Positions 33,601 through 44,891 of a DNA stretch of 64,000 nucleotides are shown in pieces. The DNA lies in contig JAUIZM010000018.1 in NCBI GenBank assembly GCA_030848705.1, forward strand, positions 868,001 through 932,000, given 5' to 3'. Each line of letters opens with the position of its first letter. Positions within the stretch are counted from its first letter, which is position 1. The notes below the pieces were generated by a model, which was given only the letters and a program-made list of their open reading frames with translations, had not been told where the DNA came from and did not search any database. Source of the stretch: Heracleum sosnowskyi. Lineage: Eukaryota; Streptophyta; Magnoliopsida; Apiales; Apiaceae. The position numbers and the translations under genes were made by a program.

Positions 33601-33763
33601 TTTCATTAGGGAACATGCTGCAAATGGTACCATAGAAGTCTCTTATGTTCCAACTGAGAAACAATTAGCTGACATATTTACTAAACCTCTGAATGAAGCA
33701 GTCTTCAACAGACTTGTGAGTGAGATTGGAATGCTCAATCCTTCATTTAGTTGCTCTAAGTAA
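30674..33763 (+). CDS. Copia Pol polyprotein lacking the integrase CxxC segment
   Basis: 1,029 residues. The ATG at 30674 lies 11 nt after the gag stop in a different frame and is immediately preceded by an in-frame TGA. Domains: protease with DSGCSSHMTG (14-23); pre-integrase WHKKLSHLN (about 143); integrase core (DLFGP, VDDYSRYTW, DNGTEF, PQQNGVVERKNRT); reverse transcriptase with YVDD at 711-714; RNase H (TDSDYAG about 872, STAEAEYIAA, and a C-terminal ADIFTKPL). After NSLTKR (about residue 160) the sequence jumps straight to PLQLIHMDLFG. The sister copy at 55593 has 40 more residues there, including the CEACQKGK motif that completes the integrase HHCC zinc finger. The deletion keeps the frame but probably disables or weakens integrase. 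Confidence 0.93.
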   Translation: MQGNRNKRVIWILDSGCSSHMTGDIALLSHFEEKAGPSVTFGNDNIGYTMGYGCVKSGNVIIEDVAFVEGLKHNLLSIGQFTNRGFKVEFDEDQCLISKRGSGEVALTGVKKGSLFVANLEAADKGEICCFYTKATNEEFWLWHKKLSHLNVQAMNSLTKRPLQLIHMDLFGPVNVMSLSKKKYALVMVDDYSRYTWVEFLFSKDEAPQVIIEHIKRVDREAQSTGSSVVALRSDNGTEFRNSTLYEFCKDKGISQQFSAPRTPQQNGVVERKNRTLIEAARTMLLDAKLPTSFWADAVYTACYVQNRTLINKKSGKTPYSLMTGKRASFKHLHVFGSKCFVMKDTSEHVGKFDAKAFEGIFIGYSLERTVYRVFVPEQHKVMESMDVTFDDKKTPGLETSEQDSVPLRFENQGYLEDSDNEDEPSAQTVPVNEDLEVDNPPQTPVQGFTNTGGEEENATFNQNDPETSQGYEQGHTRKWDRAHTRDQIIGDPSEGVRTRRATMNTCLYSCFLSQEEPKIIEEALKSSDWIVAMQEELNQFEKNKVWELVPPPEGKNVIDTKWVFRNKLDEEGVVIRNKARLVAKGYCQQEGIDYDETFAPVARLEAIRIFLAFAAHSDFKVYQMDVKSAFLNGDLAEEVYVSQPPGFENENFPDFVYRLLKALYGLKQAPRAWYETLSQFLLEHQFTRGTIDKTLFFKKHGNDIILVQIYVDDIIFGSSNERLCERFSKLMQSKYEMSMMGELTFFLGLQVHQREDGIFINQSKYVKDLLKKYGLEESSPAKTPMSTAIKLDEDKKGKRVDIKVYRGMVGSLLYLTASRPDIMFATCLCARFQADPKESHMMAIKRIFRYLKGTPNLGLWYPKGTGFNLVGYTDSDYAGCRIDRKSTSGSCQFLGQRLVSWFSKKQQSTATSTAEAEYIAAGSCCAQLLWIRNQLMDYGLVLEHIPLMCDNTSAISIVANPVNHSTTKHIEIRYHFIREHAANGTIEVSYVPTEKQLADIFTKPLNEAVFNRLVSEIGMLNPSFSCSK

Positions 33764-34480
33764 GCATGCCAGTAAATTGTTGCAGCAGTAAATTTTCACT
33801 GTGTTTAAATGATCTATTTTATTGGAGTGAAAATTAGCTGAGATATGATTTATGAATATTTCAGTATTTTACTGCATATTTTTTTTAAATCATATTTGAT
33901 GGTGAAGTTGTGAACTTTTGAGACATCTCGATATAGATGATTTTCAGAGTTCACGACACAGTTCAAATCAAACAGACTTATATCGCGAACTGTTGAGATT
34001 GTGAGACTTCGCGACATAGTTCATTTCATGAGTTTGCGCAATAGTTCATTTTATGACTTCGCGACTTAGAATAACTATATCGACAAGTCTCCACATTGGA
34101 CAGAATTTTGATCTAAATAAATTCTATTTCAAAATTTGATAAAAGTCTGACAAATTGCTTACAATTCCAAAAAGAGAGTTCTAGACAGGGTATTTCTACT
34201 ATATCGCAGAGTCTCCCCGATCTTTCACCTTGAGGACTTTGCGACATAGTTCATTTTCTTTTTGAGACTATGCGATATACTTTGCAAGACTTTGCGGTAC
34301 AGGCCATTTTTTGACTTCGCGACATACAAATAGACTGTACATATTCATAACTCCATATCGCAGTGTCTCTATCATATAAATACCCTTTTCTAACCGTTCA
34401 CAACTTTTCATCTTGTCTATTGCTCTCAAACTTTCAAACCTAAGCACAAATTCTCTACTCTCCTTTTACTCTCTCTTGAA
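33764..34480 (+). other. Spacer between pol and third ORF with palindromic words
   Basis: Non-coding. From about 33930 to 34370 it carries repeated words such as GACTTCGCGACATAG and ACTATATCG. These are reverse-complement relatives of the TATGTCGCATAGTC words in the LTR. A leader with CT-rich sequence precedes the next ATG. Confidence 0.75.
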
Positions 34481-37400
34481 ATGGCACCCAAATCTCAATC
34501 AGTATCATCCTCAATTCCATTAACAATTCCCAAAGAAACCAATCTTCTCACCATTCCTTCTGAGGCTGAGGCCAACCCAAGGTACAAGTGTTTTGTACGG
34601 TTCTTGAACACTTCCTACCTACGCCAAGCCCTAACCCTGAACCCTACCTTGTATGTCGATGTGTTGGAAGGTTTCTGGAGGACGGCGTTGGTAACAACAA
34701 TGGCTAGGGAAGATGGCACCTCATTCCAGGAGGTTAGTTGTTCAATTGGAGGCAAACACCTTCAGTTTGGTGAAAGGGAAATCAATGAAGCTTTGGGATT
34801 CAAGGTGGAGGGTCATGACCAGGAAGCTACAGATGCTCAAATCGTAGATTTCATGACTTTCATTCAGTATGCTGATGAGATAGATACTGGAAAGCTAAAT
34901 AAGAAGTTTGTGAGAAGGGAGTGGTCATTTCTGTTTGATGCACTCCAGAAGGTGTTTCTCTGCAGGAAGACAGGATGGGACCATATCAGTCACATTGCTG
35001 TGAAGCTAGCCTACTCCTTGGCCAACAACCAGGAGATCAATGTGGGAGCCATAATTCTCAAAGAATTGGCTCAGAGGCTAGGCAGGACTGTTCGTGGTAG
35101 AGGTAATGACATTTTCTACCCTCGTTTCCTTCAAGTTATTTTAAATTTTCTTGATGCAAATGTCCATGAATTGGAGGGTATAGATAACACTAAAATGGCT
35201 TATTCCAAGTCCATGTCCAAAGTACTATTTGGCTCATTGGACACAAGGAATCAAGTGGATGTGATTCTAAATGTGACCAAGCATATGCAGGACACATTTG
35301 AGTCTTATCCACTTGATAAGCCCATATACCATGCACTTTCCTGGACAGGGAAGGCTGAGACTGAAGGAGCTACACAGTCTAACCCCAGCCTTCCCATCCC
35401 ATCCAGCAACCCCTCTGCAAACAGTACCATAGCAGTTAGGCAGCCAAGTGCATCAATCTCTCAAAAGATTGGTGTTACTAAAAAGAAGTCAAAGTAGAGA
35501 GCCCTTGAAGTGATAAATGAAACTGTAGAGATAGAAAGTGAGAATCCTGAGTCACCTCTCACCAGACAAAGTAAGAAATCCAAATCCAAACCTACCACTG
35601 GATCCTCCCAACAGGATTCAGATGTGGAAAAAGGGGTACACCTATTACTGTCAATGGCCTCTCAACAGGTTATTGGCATTGAAAAGAGTAGTCTCCCCAC
35701 TACAATCTGTACTGAGTCTGCACAGGATCAAGACCTCACTCTTGATCCTAGGAGAAATAAGGATGTTGACACCATGAGTGGAGAGCACATCACAATTGAA
35801 ACTCCTCCTATCTCTCAGGGGGAGTTGCCAAAATCTAGTCTACACCACACTTCTCTTCCAGAATCTACATCAAATATTTCTTCTCCACAGATTGGTCATT
35901 CACATGACTTCTCTGTACTTGATCAATCACAATCCAAAACTGTGATTGAGCCAAACTCAAGTGACATGGTGCATGACACTGTGCTCACCACCCAGGAACC
36001 ACATCTAGTTGGTCAGGGAATGCATGCTGGGGCATATCCTAATGACACCAACACAAACATAGAGGATTCACCAGTTCTCACTGGAGACTCTATGCCAAAT
36101 TCTCCCATTCTTAGGGATGTGGAACTGTCTTCACAGACAAATAGGGCTGATGTTGTAACACATCCCATTTCAATGGAGACAACATCAGACCCTACAGCCA
36201 TTCCAAGGCTGGAGGAAACTCACACTTCTACCCTTCATGAGGTGCCTAGCACTAGCTCTAACTTGGCTCAGGCCACCCTGTCAGAATGGCTGAAGCCTGT
36301 GCAAAATGACAGGCCTTCAGGATCATCATCTGTGCCCTCAAAATTGACAGAAGAAGATATTCAAAATCTTAATGTGGCACAGATTGATGAGTTCTCTAAA
36401 ATTGCTCAACATCTCCTCACCTCCAACTTGCCCAATGCTGACTATGAGGCCATACTTCTCTGCCACAAGGAGGATGTTGCAGCACAGCAGGAGAAGATAG
36501 TGGATGCAGCTGAACCAGAGGGAAATGTGGATGCCTGGTTGGATGCTAAGAGGTCTGTTAAACTCAAGGATGCCCTGGCCTTTCTAAGAGAAGAATTCCT
36601 CACTTCTCTGGGATCCAATGCAAAAGACCTTTCTCCTGCTGCAATTTATGAAGCTGTGAATGATGTCTACAAGAATCAATTGAAGGCTCTGCACTATCTT
36701 GGGAAAGGGCTTCAATCAGAGATTTATTCAATTCAGGAGGAGACAGATAGATCCCTCACTCAGCTCAGAAACTCATATCTCTCTGATTTTCCTAAGATAG
36801 ATGGCATCCTCAAAGAAATCCAGAAAACCAACTCCCATGTCACCAGGATGGATCTCTCTCTAGCCATGGTCACAGACAACATCAGGAAGCTGGCTACAAC
36901 ACTGGAAAATCAAGTCAAGGCCAACATCAACTCCAATGCAATGCTGAATGTTATTTGGAAAAATCAGTATGGTGACAAATTGGTGGATGAGGTCCCTGTG
37001 TCAAACATCTCCAAATTTGAATTTGCCAAGCTGAAAGAACAATCTCTCAATTCTTTCAAATCTCAACAGCTCTTTTCCAAGGTGGATGGTCTAGAAAGAG
37101 AGGTGTCTTCACTCAAGGATGAAAACCAGATGCTTGCTCAATCATTAAACCAGCTAAATGCCAAACTGGATGACCAAGGCAACAACACCTCAAATATCTT
37201 GCTGGTGCAACAACAGATGCTCACCTCTATGATGAGACAAATGAACCTGCCTATCCCTGGGGAAGCTCAAGACACTGTGTCTGATTCCAAGCCTAAGGGG
37301 GAGAAACAAAAGGAGGTCATTTTGAAAAAGAAATGGGGAGTGGGAGTACCTGCCAAGCAACAGAAGCTTAAGGGCAAAATCTCTGAAGAAATCATCAAAC

Positions 37401-39349
37401 CAATAATCCTTCCCCCTGTAGAGGTCACAAATGCTGAAGGCCAGAAGACCACAATCTCAACCACCTACTATCCATCTACAATGCCTAAGAACATCTCAAC
37501 TCCTCAACCTGCTCAACCTACTCCCATTGCTAAACCAGTCCAAGCTACAATTATCACAGAGGCCAAGCTACAGGAAGTTGCCAACTCAGATGTCTATCAT
37601 GATGAGGCCTTCCTGGAGTTCTTAAAAGACATCTACAGGAATGCTCAGGAAGATGCAGTTGTTTACAGACAAAAGCTTAGGGAAAGCATCAAGTACTTCA
37701 CAGTTGCAGTAAGGAAGATCAAGGATGTTCATCTAAGAGAGATAATCATGGTGTGCAAAGACAATTGCTTATGGCACCTATCAATCCAAACTCTAGAGAG
37801 ACTGAGATTTTCTGAGCTGTCCATCATTCTGGACTTGATTGAAAGGCATGGGATGAACAACAAAAGTCTTTATACTGACTTGAAGATGGACCAAAATCAA
37901 AGATTGCCTGAGGTCTTTTCCAAACCAAGGACAATAATTCATCAAAGTCTATCTAAAGACAGCACTATTGACCAGCTGGTGATTCCCAAAGATCTAACAA
38001 AGAAAAACAATGCAAAAATCAACCAAGTGCTACAGATGCTGAGAGCAAAGAAGGGAGTTAGGACAGCTGAGGAACTTGAAATGATTCACACTTTACAATC
38101 TTTTCTGATTCAAGGAGTCATTCCTGAATCTGTCAAGGAAAAGAGCAAGAAGAAAGATGGTGAGGATGATGATGAGGAGAAAACCTACAGAAGGAGATCT
38201 CATTCAAGGAGTGATAAGGATGGACCAAGTAAAAGTAGCAGGAGCAAATCCTCAAGGAATACAAAAGGTGATGATGATGACAAGAGGGATTCTAAGGGGA
38301 CAAAGGAGACTGTCAAAAGTGAAAGGAGTGGAATTCAGCAAGTCAAGGACATTGCTAGCAGTACTTTAACCACAACACAAGACTCTAAGTCTAGGGTGGG
38401 TACTGTTGGCAATGATCCTACAAAATCTTTATCCAAGACTTCTGAACCTGAATTGCCACAAAAGAAGAATGAAGCCACAAAAGAAAACTCCAAAAGACAC
38501 TTCCACAAGGTCACAGCTAGTGGAGTGTTACAGTGGATGAAAGGAAAAGGAATGAAGCTGCTTCCAAATGATGTGGCACTGAAGACTAAGTCTCCCTGCT
38601 CCTCAAAGCTACCTCAAGTGAAACACTTGAAGATCAAGAGGGCAGCTAAGAGGATTAGGATAACAAAGAGGACTGGAAAACTCACAAATGTTATTGGCAT
38701 CAATGTGCTTCCAATAGATGAGGATTATGATGAAGATGTCTTAGCATTTTTGAGGGCTCAAAGGATCTTTGAAGTCAAGGTGAAGCTAGATCATCTAGAG
38801 ATCAAGTACACTGATGGAAGAGAAAGAATTATGAAGCAAGGAGGCTGGCAATATTTCTATAAGTATGAGCTTGAAAGGATAAATGCCTTACTGAATTTTG
38901 AAGAAAAAGAAGAAAGGGCATGGAAGATAGATATTGCCAGGTACTTGAAAATGCATGCTGATTATGAAGAAAAACTGAGGAAAGAGAATGAAGAGAAGCT
39001 GATACAGAAAGAGAGAGAAATGGCTGAGATGGAGGAGAGGGCTAAAGAGCTAAGGCAGAAAGGGTTGTGCAGGGTCAAACAAAATCCTTACATTGTAGAG
39101 TACAAAAACTCACAAGGAGGCAAAAGCAAAATAAGGATGGAGTTTCTGGATTCATATGTAGAAAGTGCACTCAAGGCTGCAATTGATGATTTAAAAGACT
39201 CACCTCTCATTGAAGAACTGATTGCAAGAGAAGAACTTCAAGAAGCCATCATAGACATGAAAAGAAGAGAAGAGATAAGGAAAAAGAAGATTTATGATGA
39301 TTTACAAGAAAAGCAATTGGAAGCTGAAGCTGCTAAGCAACAAAGATAA
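34481..39349 (+). CDS. Giant third ORF of the Sirevirus-like element, one in-frame amber
   Basis: A single frame of 1,623 codons (stop included) begins at ATG 34481 (MAPKSQSVSSSIPLTIPKET). It is interrupted only by TAG at 35495-35497 and continues in the same frame to TAA at 39347. The first 338 residues hold a globular segment (YKCFVRFLNTSYLRQALTLN, then IGGKHLQFGEREINEALGF) like those in plant transposon ORFs placed after pol. The second part is Ser/Thr-rich, then coiled-coil (VDGLEREVSSLKDENQMLAQ), a basic Ser-rich stretch (RRRSHSRSDKDGPSKSSRSK), and a long charged helix at the C-terminus (EKEREMAEMEERAKELRQ-like). No signal peptide or membrane segment is visible, so calling it envelope-like would rest on position alone. 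Function unknown. Confidence 0.8.
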
Positions 39350-39490
39350 TCTGTAAGCTTTCAATTTTTCTATGTAATCAAATTCCTGATCTCAATGTTC
39401 ATAAATTGTCCTCTCTGTTACTAAATTTCCTTTTATGTAAGTTAGGCTTGTTATCAGACATGAAATTGTGCCTAAGGGTCTTACTCACAA

Positions 39491-39502
39491 TTTGGGGGAG
39501 AT
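39491..39502 (+). other. Polypurine tract of the Sirevirus-like element
   Basis: TTTGGGGGAGAT directly precedes the 3' LTR. Confidence 0.88.
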
Positions 39503-40782
39503 TGTTAGGCTCAAGGCATGTCTGAATACCACCTTTAACAAGCCTACACTTTGTGACTATGTCACATTACATGACCTAGTGAGTTCTATCACTGGGATGT
39601 AGTATAGGTCTCTAAATGTACTTGTCTTGTTCTCATGAACATTAGCTTGATCATGTATGCTCAAAGTTATAATGAGCTTAGTAAAGTTTCTTGCATCTAG
39701 ATTGTATATAGGCCACTGAATAATTGTCCTGGTAGAAGTTCAGAAGTGTTCATGCAGTAGGACAAAGAAGAATAAGGCCATGGAGAAATAAGTTGCAGAA
39801 ATTTGTCTAAGGCATTATACAGCAAAGTCAGAAGAAAGCTGTGTCGTGAAGTCATCAATATCCATGTCGTGAAGTGCTATATCGCATAGTCCATTTTGTA
39901 CTATGTCGAGAAGTCCTCAAGACTCATGTCGTGAAGTGTTGAAGTCAGCAAAGTCAAAGAAACCTAGATCGTGAAGTCCTCAGGAGGCTTATATCGCATA
40001 GTCGTTAAATGACCTATGTCGCATAGTCGTTAAATGACCTATGTCGCATAGTCTTCAAATGACCTATGTCGCATAGTCGTCAAATGATCTATGTCACAAA
40101 GTCTTCAAAGGCTATATCGCGTAGTCCTCACAAGGGAGATCGCGAAGTCAGGAATGAAATGGAGTTCACGATATCAACACTTAGCCGTTTACAACAGGAC
40201 AAATCAAGGTACAGAACCAAGAATCAAAAGAGACAAATACTGAAGCATTTGTTCTGGCAAGGTGGTCCAAAGAACAGATGGCAAATCTACAGCTAAACTT
40301 GGAGAGAAAGATAAGAGACAAGCAGCTACAGAAACGGGAAAGACTCCGAAAAGCAGGTGGTCCTTCCTGACACAGTTAACTTCTTATGGCAGGACAAGTT
40401 GGACTTTCAGCAAGGGGTAACTGTGTAAAAATAGGTGTGTGCACTAGTTTGTATAGGGAATATATATATCATGCACACCCTATTGATAGTAGCAAGAGAG
40501 ATACATACAGTTTTAAATCTTAAGCTCTTTTCTCTGTAAGCAAGCAAGTACAAACTGTTCTTGTTTAGAAGCCAAGAAATTCGATTGTGAATTTCCTGGA
40601 AAGCTGTAGTATTTAATTTGCTTATATAAAGTAGATTAAAGTGATTGTGTGTTGTTTACTTTCCGCATATTGCATAGCATAATCATATACAGTTTATATT
40701 TAGTTTCAAGTAAACGAAAATCCATCAAACTATCCATTCACCCCCCCTCTGTCTAGTTTCTAGGTGATATTCATTCCTAACA
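39503..40782 (+). repeat. 3' LTR of the Sirevirus-like element
   Basis: 1,280 bp, the same length as the 5' LTR. The only difference noticed by eye is GTCGCAAAG versus GTCACAAAG. The palindromic-word array is at about 39849-40144. Confidence 0.95.
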
Positions 40783-40787
40783 CTAAC

Positions 40788-40867
40788 TAACTCAGTAAAT
40801 GACATATACCCTTACTATTCCTATTGTCCAGTGCTACTATAGACTACTACTAAGCTGAATCCTGACA
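40788..40867 (-). repeat. LTR of the small element, second part
   Basis: Continues the LTR broken at 26868 (TAACTCAGTAAATGACATATA ... CCTGACA). It is followed by the target duplication GTTTG at 40868-40872. Confidence 0.9.
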
Positions 40868-41299
40868 GTTTGTTGATGTATGCCAGCTAGCTATTACCAC
40901 ACACATTCAAAGTTAAATCGTATCACACAATATTATATTGTACTAGTTGATTGAAAAATAATAATAATGTGAAAATCATTATAAGAAATTGAGAATTAAA
41001 TGTACTGGTTTCACGAAATTATATGAGAAATTGAGAATGATACGAGAATTCTTTAAATAATCAATTAAAATTAGTTAAAATATAAATCAAGTAAATATTT
41101 TTTTTCATATTTTAAAATTATTTATTATAATACCCATTTTATTAATCAACCAACAGTCATTTTACTAGAGAATCTCAAACGTTAGTTTTGTAATTAAAAG
41201 GGTTTATGTTGTACAACTACAACCTACAATATATAGAGACATTGAGTCATATCTGCCTAACACACATTTACATTTGTAAGTATCAAATCTTGAGTTCAA
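40868..41299. other. No gene recognised
   Basis: AT-rich sequence between the retroelement nest and the hAT relic. It may include the 5' non-coding end of the hAT element, but I could not identify its terminal inverted repeats. Confidence 0.45.
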
Positions 41300-43474
41300 A
41301 TGGCATTTGGCCAAAAAGGTGCAAAGCAAAAAGAGAAAACACAATCAGCAGACCAACAAACCCAAAATTATTCACAAAGCCAACCATCAAACGAAGATTT
41401 CATTGATTTGGAAGATGAACCCATGGAGGAAAATACAAGTCAGGTGAATTCACAAACAAATAAGAAGCCATTGTTGGATGAAGTCACATATCTTGATGCA
41501 CCAAAAGGTAAAAACGCAGGAGGAACTAAAACATGGAGGTGCAACTATTGCCACAAGACTGTCAAAAGCTCATATACAAGAATCCATCATCATTTTCTTG
41601 GTGCCCCATTGGGAGTTAAGGCAGAAGTTGGTCGGTGCAAAGTCATGTTATCAAACCGAGCATTACTTCAACAGATAAGGAAAAAAGTGGAGGAAGCTGA
41701 GCAAGTAGGTATCTCATCATCTTTAACTAGATCCATTATTAGTAACAAACCTGTAGTAGCGGCCAACATGAGTCCTTTGGAAAAGTCTTTCCATAACTTG
41801 GAAAGACACGAGGTTGATATGTCTGTTCTTTGATTTTTATGTGCTAATGGCATTCCTTTCAATGTTTTGAGAAGTCCAGAAATGGTTTCCATGTTTAACG
41901 CAATGAAAAATGCTCCTAAAGACTATAAACCTCCATCGTACGATAGAGCTAGAACAGCCCTCCTTGATGATTGCAGGCGAGAAGTGGAGAAACAATGCAT
42001 TCCAGTTAGCGAGACATGGACAAGGCAGGGGACTTCTATAGTTTCTGATGGGTGGTCAAATATCAAACATAAGCCACTAATTAATGTCATTGCATCCAAT
42101 AGTCGTGGCTCAATGTTTCTATATGCAGAAGTCTTTTCAGGTGTGGAGAAATCAGGAAAAGTAATAGCAGACTTTCTCCTCAAAGCAATTGATGAAATAG
42201 GCCCTTCAAATGTTATTCAAGTTGTCACAGATAATGCATCAAATTGCAGAGCAGCAGGAAGAGAAATTTCCAAGGCATACAAACATATATTCTGGTCCCC
42301 ATGTGTTGTGCATACTTTGAATTTGATATTTAAAGATTTTGCTGCAACTTTTCCGTGGATAGAGAGTACCTACACAAGAGGAAAAGCCATTGTCAAATAT
42401 TTCAAAAACCATGATCGTGCTTATGATTTATAGAAATCATTCTGGCCTGGAGTTGCTAAAAGTAGCAAAAACAAGATTTGGATCACATTTTATATTGTTG
42501 AGGAGACTATCAAAATGCAGGGAAGCATTAGCTACTACCATAGTTGTAAGGGCTTGGAAAGATTGGATAAAATCCGGAGATGAACATGCAAGAGAGGTCG
42601 CAAAGGAAGTGGCTGCTACCATATCAGATGAGGAATTTTGGGATGAAGTTGAAAATATTATAGTTATCACCAAGCCACTATATTACATGATAAAATTTTC
42701 TGATGGTGAAGGACAGAAAATGGGAGAAATTTATGAAAAAATGGATAGCATGATTGGCGATGTAATGAATCACAATAAGCGTCATGATGATTATGAAAAA
42801 ATGAAGGAGATTATGGTTAAAAGATGGGAGAAAATGAACATACAAATGCATTGCTTAGGATTTGCACTGAATCCTTTTTTTTATGACATAAACTACTTGA
42901 AGTCTCCTGCTCCAGGTGGGGAATCTAGGAGAGCTCCAAACTGTGATAGAGAAGTTGTGCAGGGAGTTCTTGATGCTTTTGATAAAGTGGGAGAAGATGA
43001 GGAGGAAAGAAGGGTTTTGCGTAGACAATTATCTAAATTTCAAGGCAAGGAAGGCATATTTGGGACACACGCTGCGATGATTGATGCAGTGTCAATGAGT
43101 CCAATATCTTGGTGGTCTACATATGGGGCAGAAACACCAGAACTGTCAGAAATTGCTATGAAAGTACTCTCACAGCCTATAAGCAGCTCATCGGCCGAAA
43201 GAGTGTGGAGTACGTACTCCTATATTCACAATGTGAAGAGGAATAGACTTAATTCTTTGAGAGCTGATAAGTTAGTCTATATTCATAGTAACATAAGCCT
43301 GTTGTCTCGCTTTACAAAAGTTACAATGATGGACCATATCGGAAGTGGGATATTGATCCCGAGACTTCTTATCTTGATGATTCAGCAGCTAGACTCGAAG
43401 AATTGGAATGGAATGAAGGACATGAAGGAAATTTAGCACAAGCATCTAAAAGGCAAAGATATCAAGACTCCTGA
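41300..43474 (+). pseudogene. hAT-superfamily transposase relic (BED + DUF659 + hAT dimerisation)
   Basis: The frame starts MAFGQKGAKQKEKTQ. A BED-type zinc finger follows (WRCNYCHKTVKSSYTRIHHH), then the DUF659 catalytic region (VSDGWSNIKHKPLINVIA, VVTDNASNCRAAG, WSPCVVHTLNL). Next comes a helical insertion (ISDEEFWDEVENI) and the C-terminal hAT dimerisation segment (WWSTYGAETPELSEIA, PISSSSAERVWSTYS). Three lesions break it: TGA at about 41831-41833 in the original frame; a one-base loss at about 42428-42431, after which LELLKVAKTRFGSH is read in another frame; and a second shift at about 43318, after which YNDGPYRKWDIDPETSYLDD leads to the natural stop at 43472. It would encode an active-site-bearing transposase of about 720 residues, but this copy is dead. 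Confidence 0.88.
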
Positions 43475-44848
43475 TTCCTGAATCCTGATCAACTAGAATT
43501 CTGATATGTTTTCATTTATGTTGGGTTATGTATGTTTAATTGATCTATCTGAATTCTGAACTCTGAAGATTGAACTTTGAAGATTTAATTTTTAATTATG
43601 TATTTTCTCTTTTAAAATTGTCTTGATATCTCCTACACGTAATACACTACTGTTAAATTACATCATAAATTTATAAAAGTATATGACATTTCGTACCCAT
43701 AGTCTCATACGTTCCATCGTACCCTAACGTTCCCTCGTACCCTTACGTTCCCTCGTACCGGAAACATTCAAAGTAACCTTCCACGTATCCGAATTTGTAC
43801 CTCGTTTCGTATCGAACCGCGTCCTATGTAACTATGATCTAAACTATATAAGAATGATATAAAGATTAATAATGAATTATTCTATAAATAAGGAATGGTG
43901 ATTTTATAATATTATTGTAATATTATTAATATTATAATAATAGCAGTACCATTATAGAAAGATCCAGAAGGTTTCCAACCAGGTTTTGATAAAGCAAAAT
44001 AGTTAGAGAGAATAAATAAAAGCTCATATACGAACAAATAACTGGAAAACGAAGGTCAGGAGAATCTAGGAGGAAATTTGGTGTTTACAACTTCAATCAA
44101 GGTATGGTTTTACACTTATCCCTAAATTATGTTAATTGGTCTTAACAATTCATCGTTGAGTTTGTGAATAATCTTATCCTCTAGAAACAAAACCGGTGAT
44201 ATACTTCCAACTGTCCTCTGACTACTAAAATCTGGGACAAGATGTTGCTGGGTTGATGGATTTTATTTTGGTTTAAGTTTTAAATCTCCTAAATGGGTGG
44301 CTAAAGATACTTTGGTTAAACAACTCTTGTCAGGAGTATGTACTCGAATGATTAAAATTTTATAAAATTATTAAGGTAGAGAGGGAAGTATTGTGTTGAA
44401 ATTGGGTGACTGGCAGTTAATTTGTCGTTTAAATACAGAATGGGTGATTCTTAATTCTGGAAGTGGTAGAGTTAAGATCCTTTGAACACTAAGGTTTAAT
44501 TTGGCTTATTTAGAGTCGGATTACATGAATTATCACTGTGTTAATGATATTAAAGCCTAAGAATCTTTGTAGATTTTATTTTCGTAAGTTCACATGAGAT
44601 AACAATTATGAAAGAAATATATTTTAAAATAAATAAATAAAGGGTTTTCCCGTGATATTTTTAGAAAAAATAGGAATTTTAGTAAGAAATATAAAAAAAG
44701 TAAGTTGAAAAAGGTAATTGCCCGTGATATTTTTTATTTTTCTCAATATTCTAGTACTTTTATCTTTAATTAATTATTTTATTTGAATCGAAATTATTAA
44801 AATTTATGATAAAAATGGATTTTATAAGTTTAATATAATAATATTTCC

Positions 44849-44850
<2 letters not shown>
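43475..44850. other. No gene recognised; short tandem repeat
   Basis: Includes an 18-bp tandem repeat at 43710-43763 and, from about 44640, the first CCCGTGATATTTTTAG words of the Helitron field. No coding sequence recognised. Confidence 0.5.
43710..43763. repeat. 18-bp tandem repeat, three copies
   Basis: The unit CGTTCCCTCGTACCCTWA starts at 43710, 43728 and 43746, about 240 bp after the hAT stop. Subterminal repeats of this kind are common in hAT elements, but membership is only inferred. Confidence 0.8.

Positions 44851-44890
<40 letters not shown>
44851..44890. repeat. (TA)n microsatellite, left of Helitron
   Basis: About 20 TA units ending exactly at the CTAG end of the Helitron at 44891. 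Confidence 0.9.

Positions 44891-44891
<1 letters not shown>

Larger units (their letters stand above)
26869..40782 (+). mobile_element. Sirevirus-like Ty1-copia retrotransposon, full length and young
   Basis: 13,914 bp with 1,280-bp LTRs (26869-28148 and 39503-40782) and a 5-bp target duplication CTAAC (26864-26868 and 40783-40787). Components in order are PBS for initiator tRNA-Met, gag, pol, a roughly 700-bp spacer rich in a short palindromic word, a giant third ORF, polypurine tract and LTR. The long gag, the extra 3' ORF and the large size fit the Sirevirus (SIRE/Maximus) branch. I found one difference between the LTRs by eye (27463 G versus 40097 A, approximate), so insertion is recent. 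Pol lacks part of the integrase zinc finger, so this copy may not mobilise itself. Confidence 0.93.
24226..40867 (-). mobile_element. Small non-autonomous LTR retrotransposon split by a nested copia element
   Basis: Two LTRs of about 402 bp (TGTCATGCC...CCTGACA) flank a roughly 1.9-kb interior. The pair is bracketed by the direct repeat GTTTG (24221-24225 and 40868-40872), the target duplication. A minus-strand primer-binding site (26530-26544) and polypurine tract (24628-24641) give the orientation. The LTR on the PBS side is interrupted at 26868 by the 13.9-kb Sirevirus-like insertion and resumes at 40788. The element encodes only a gag-like protein and no pol, so it depended on another element's enzymes. 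Confidence 0.92.

Noticed and set aside
34481..39349. Envelope gene reading for the third copia ORF
   Set aside because: No signal peptide or transmembrane segment is visible; position after pol alone is not enough.
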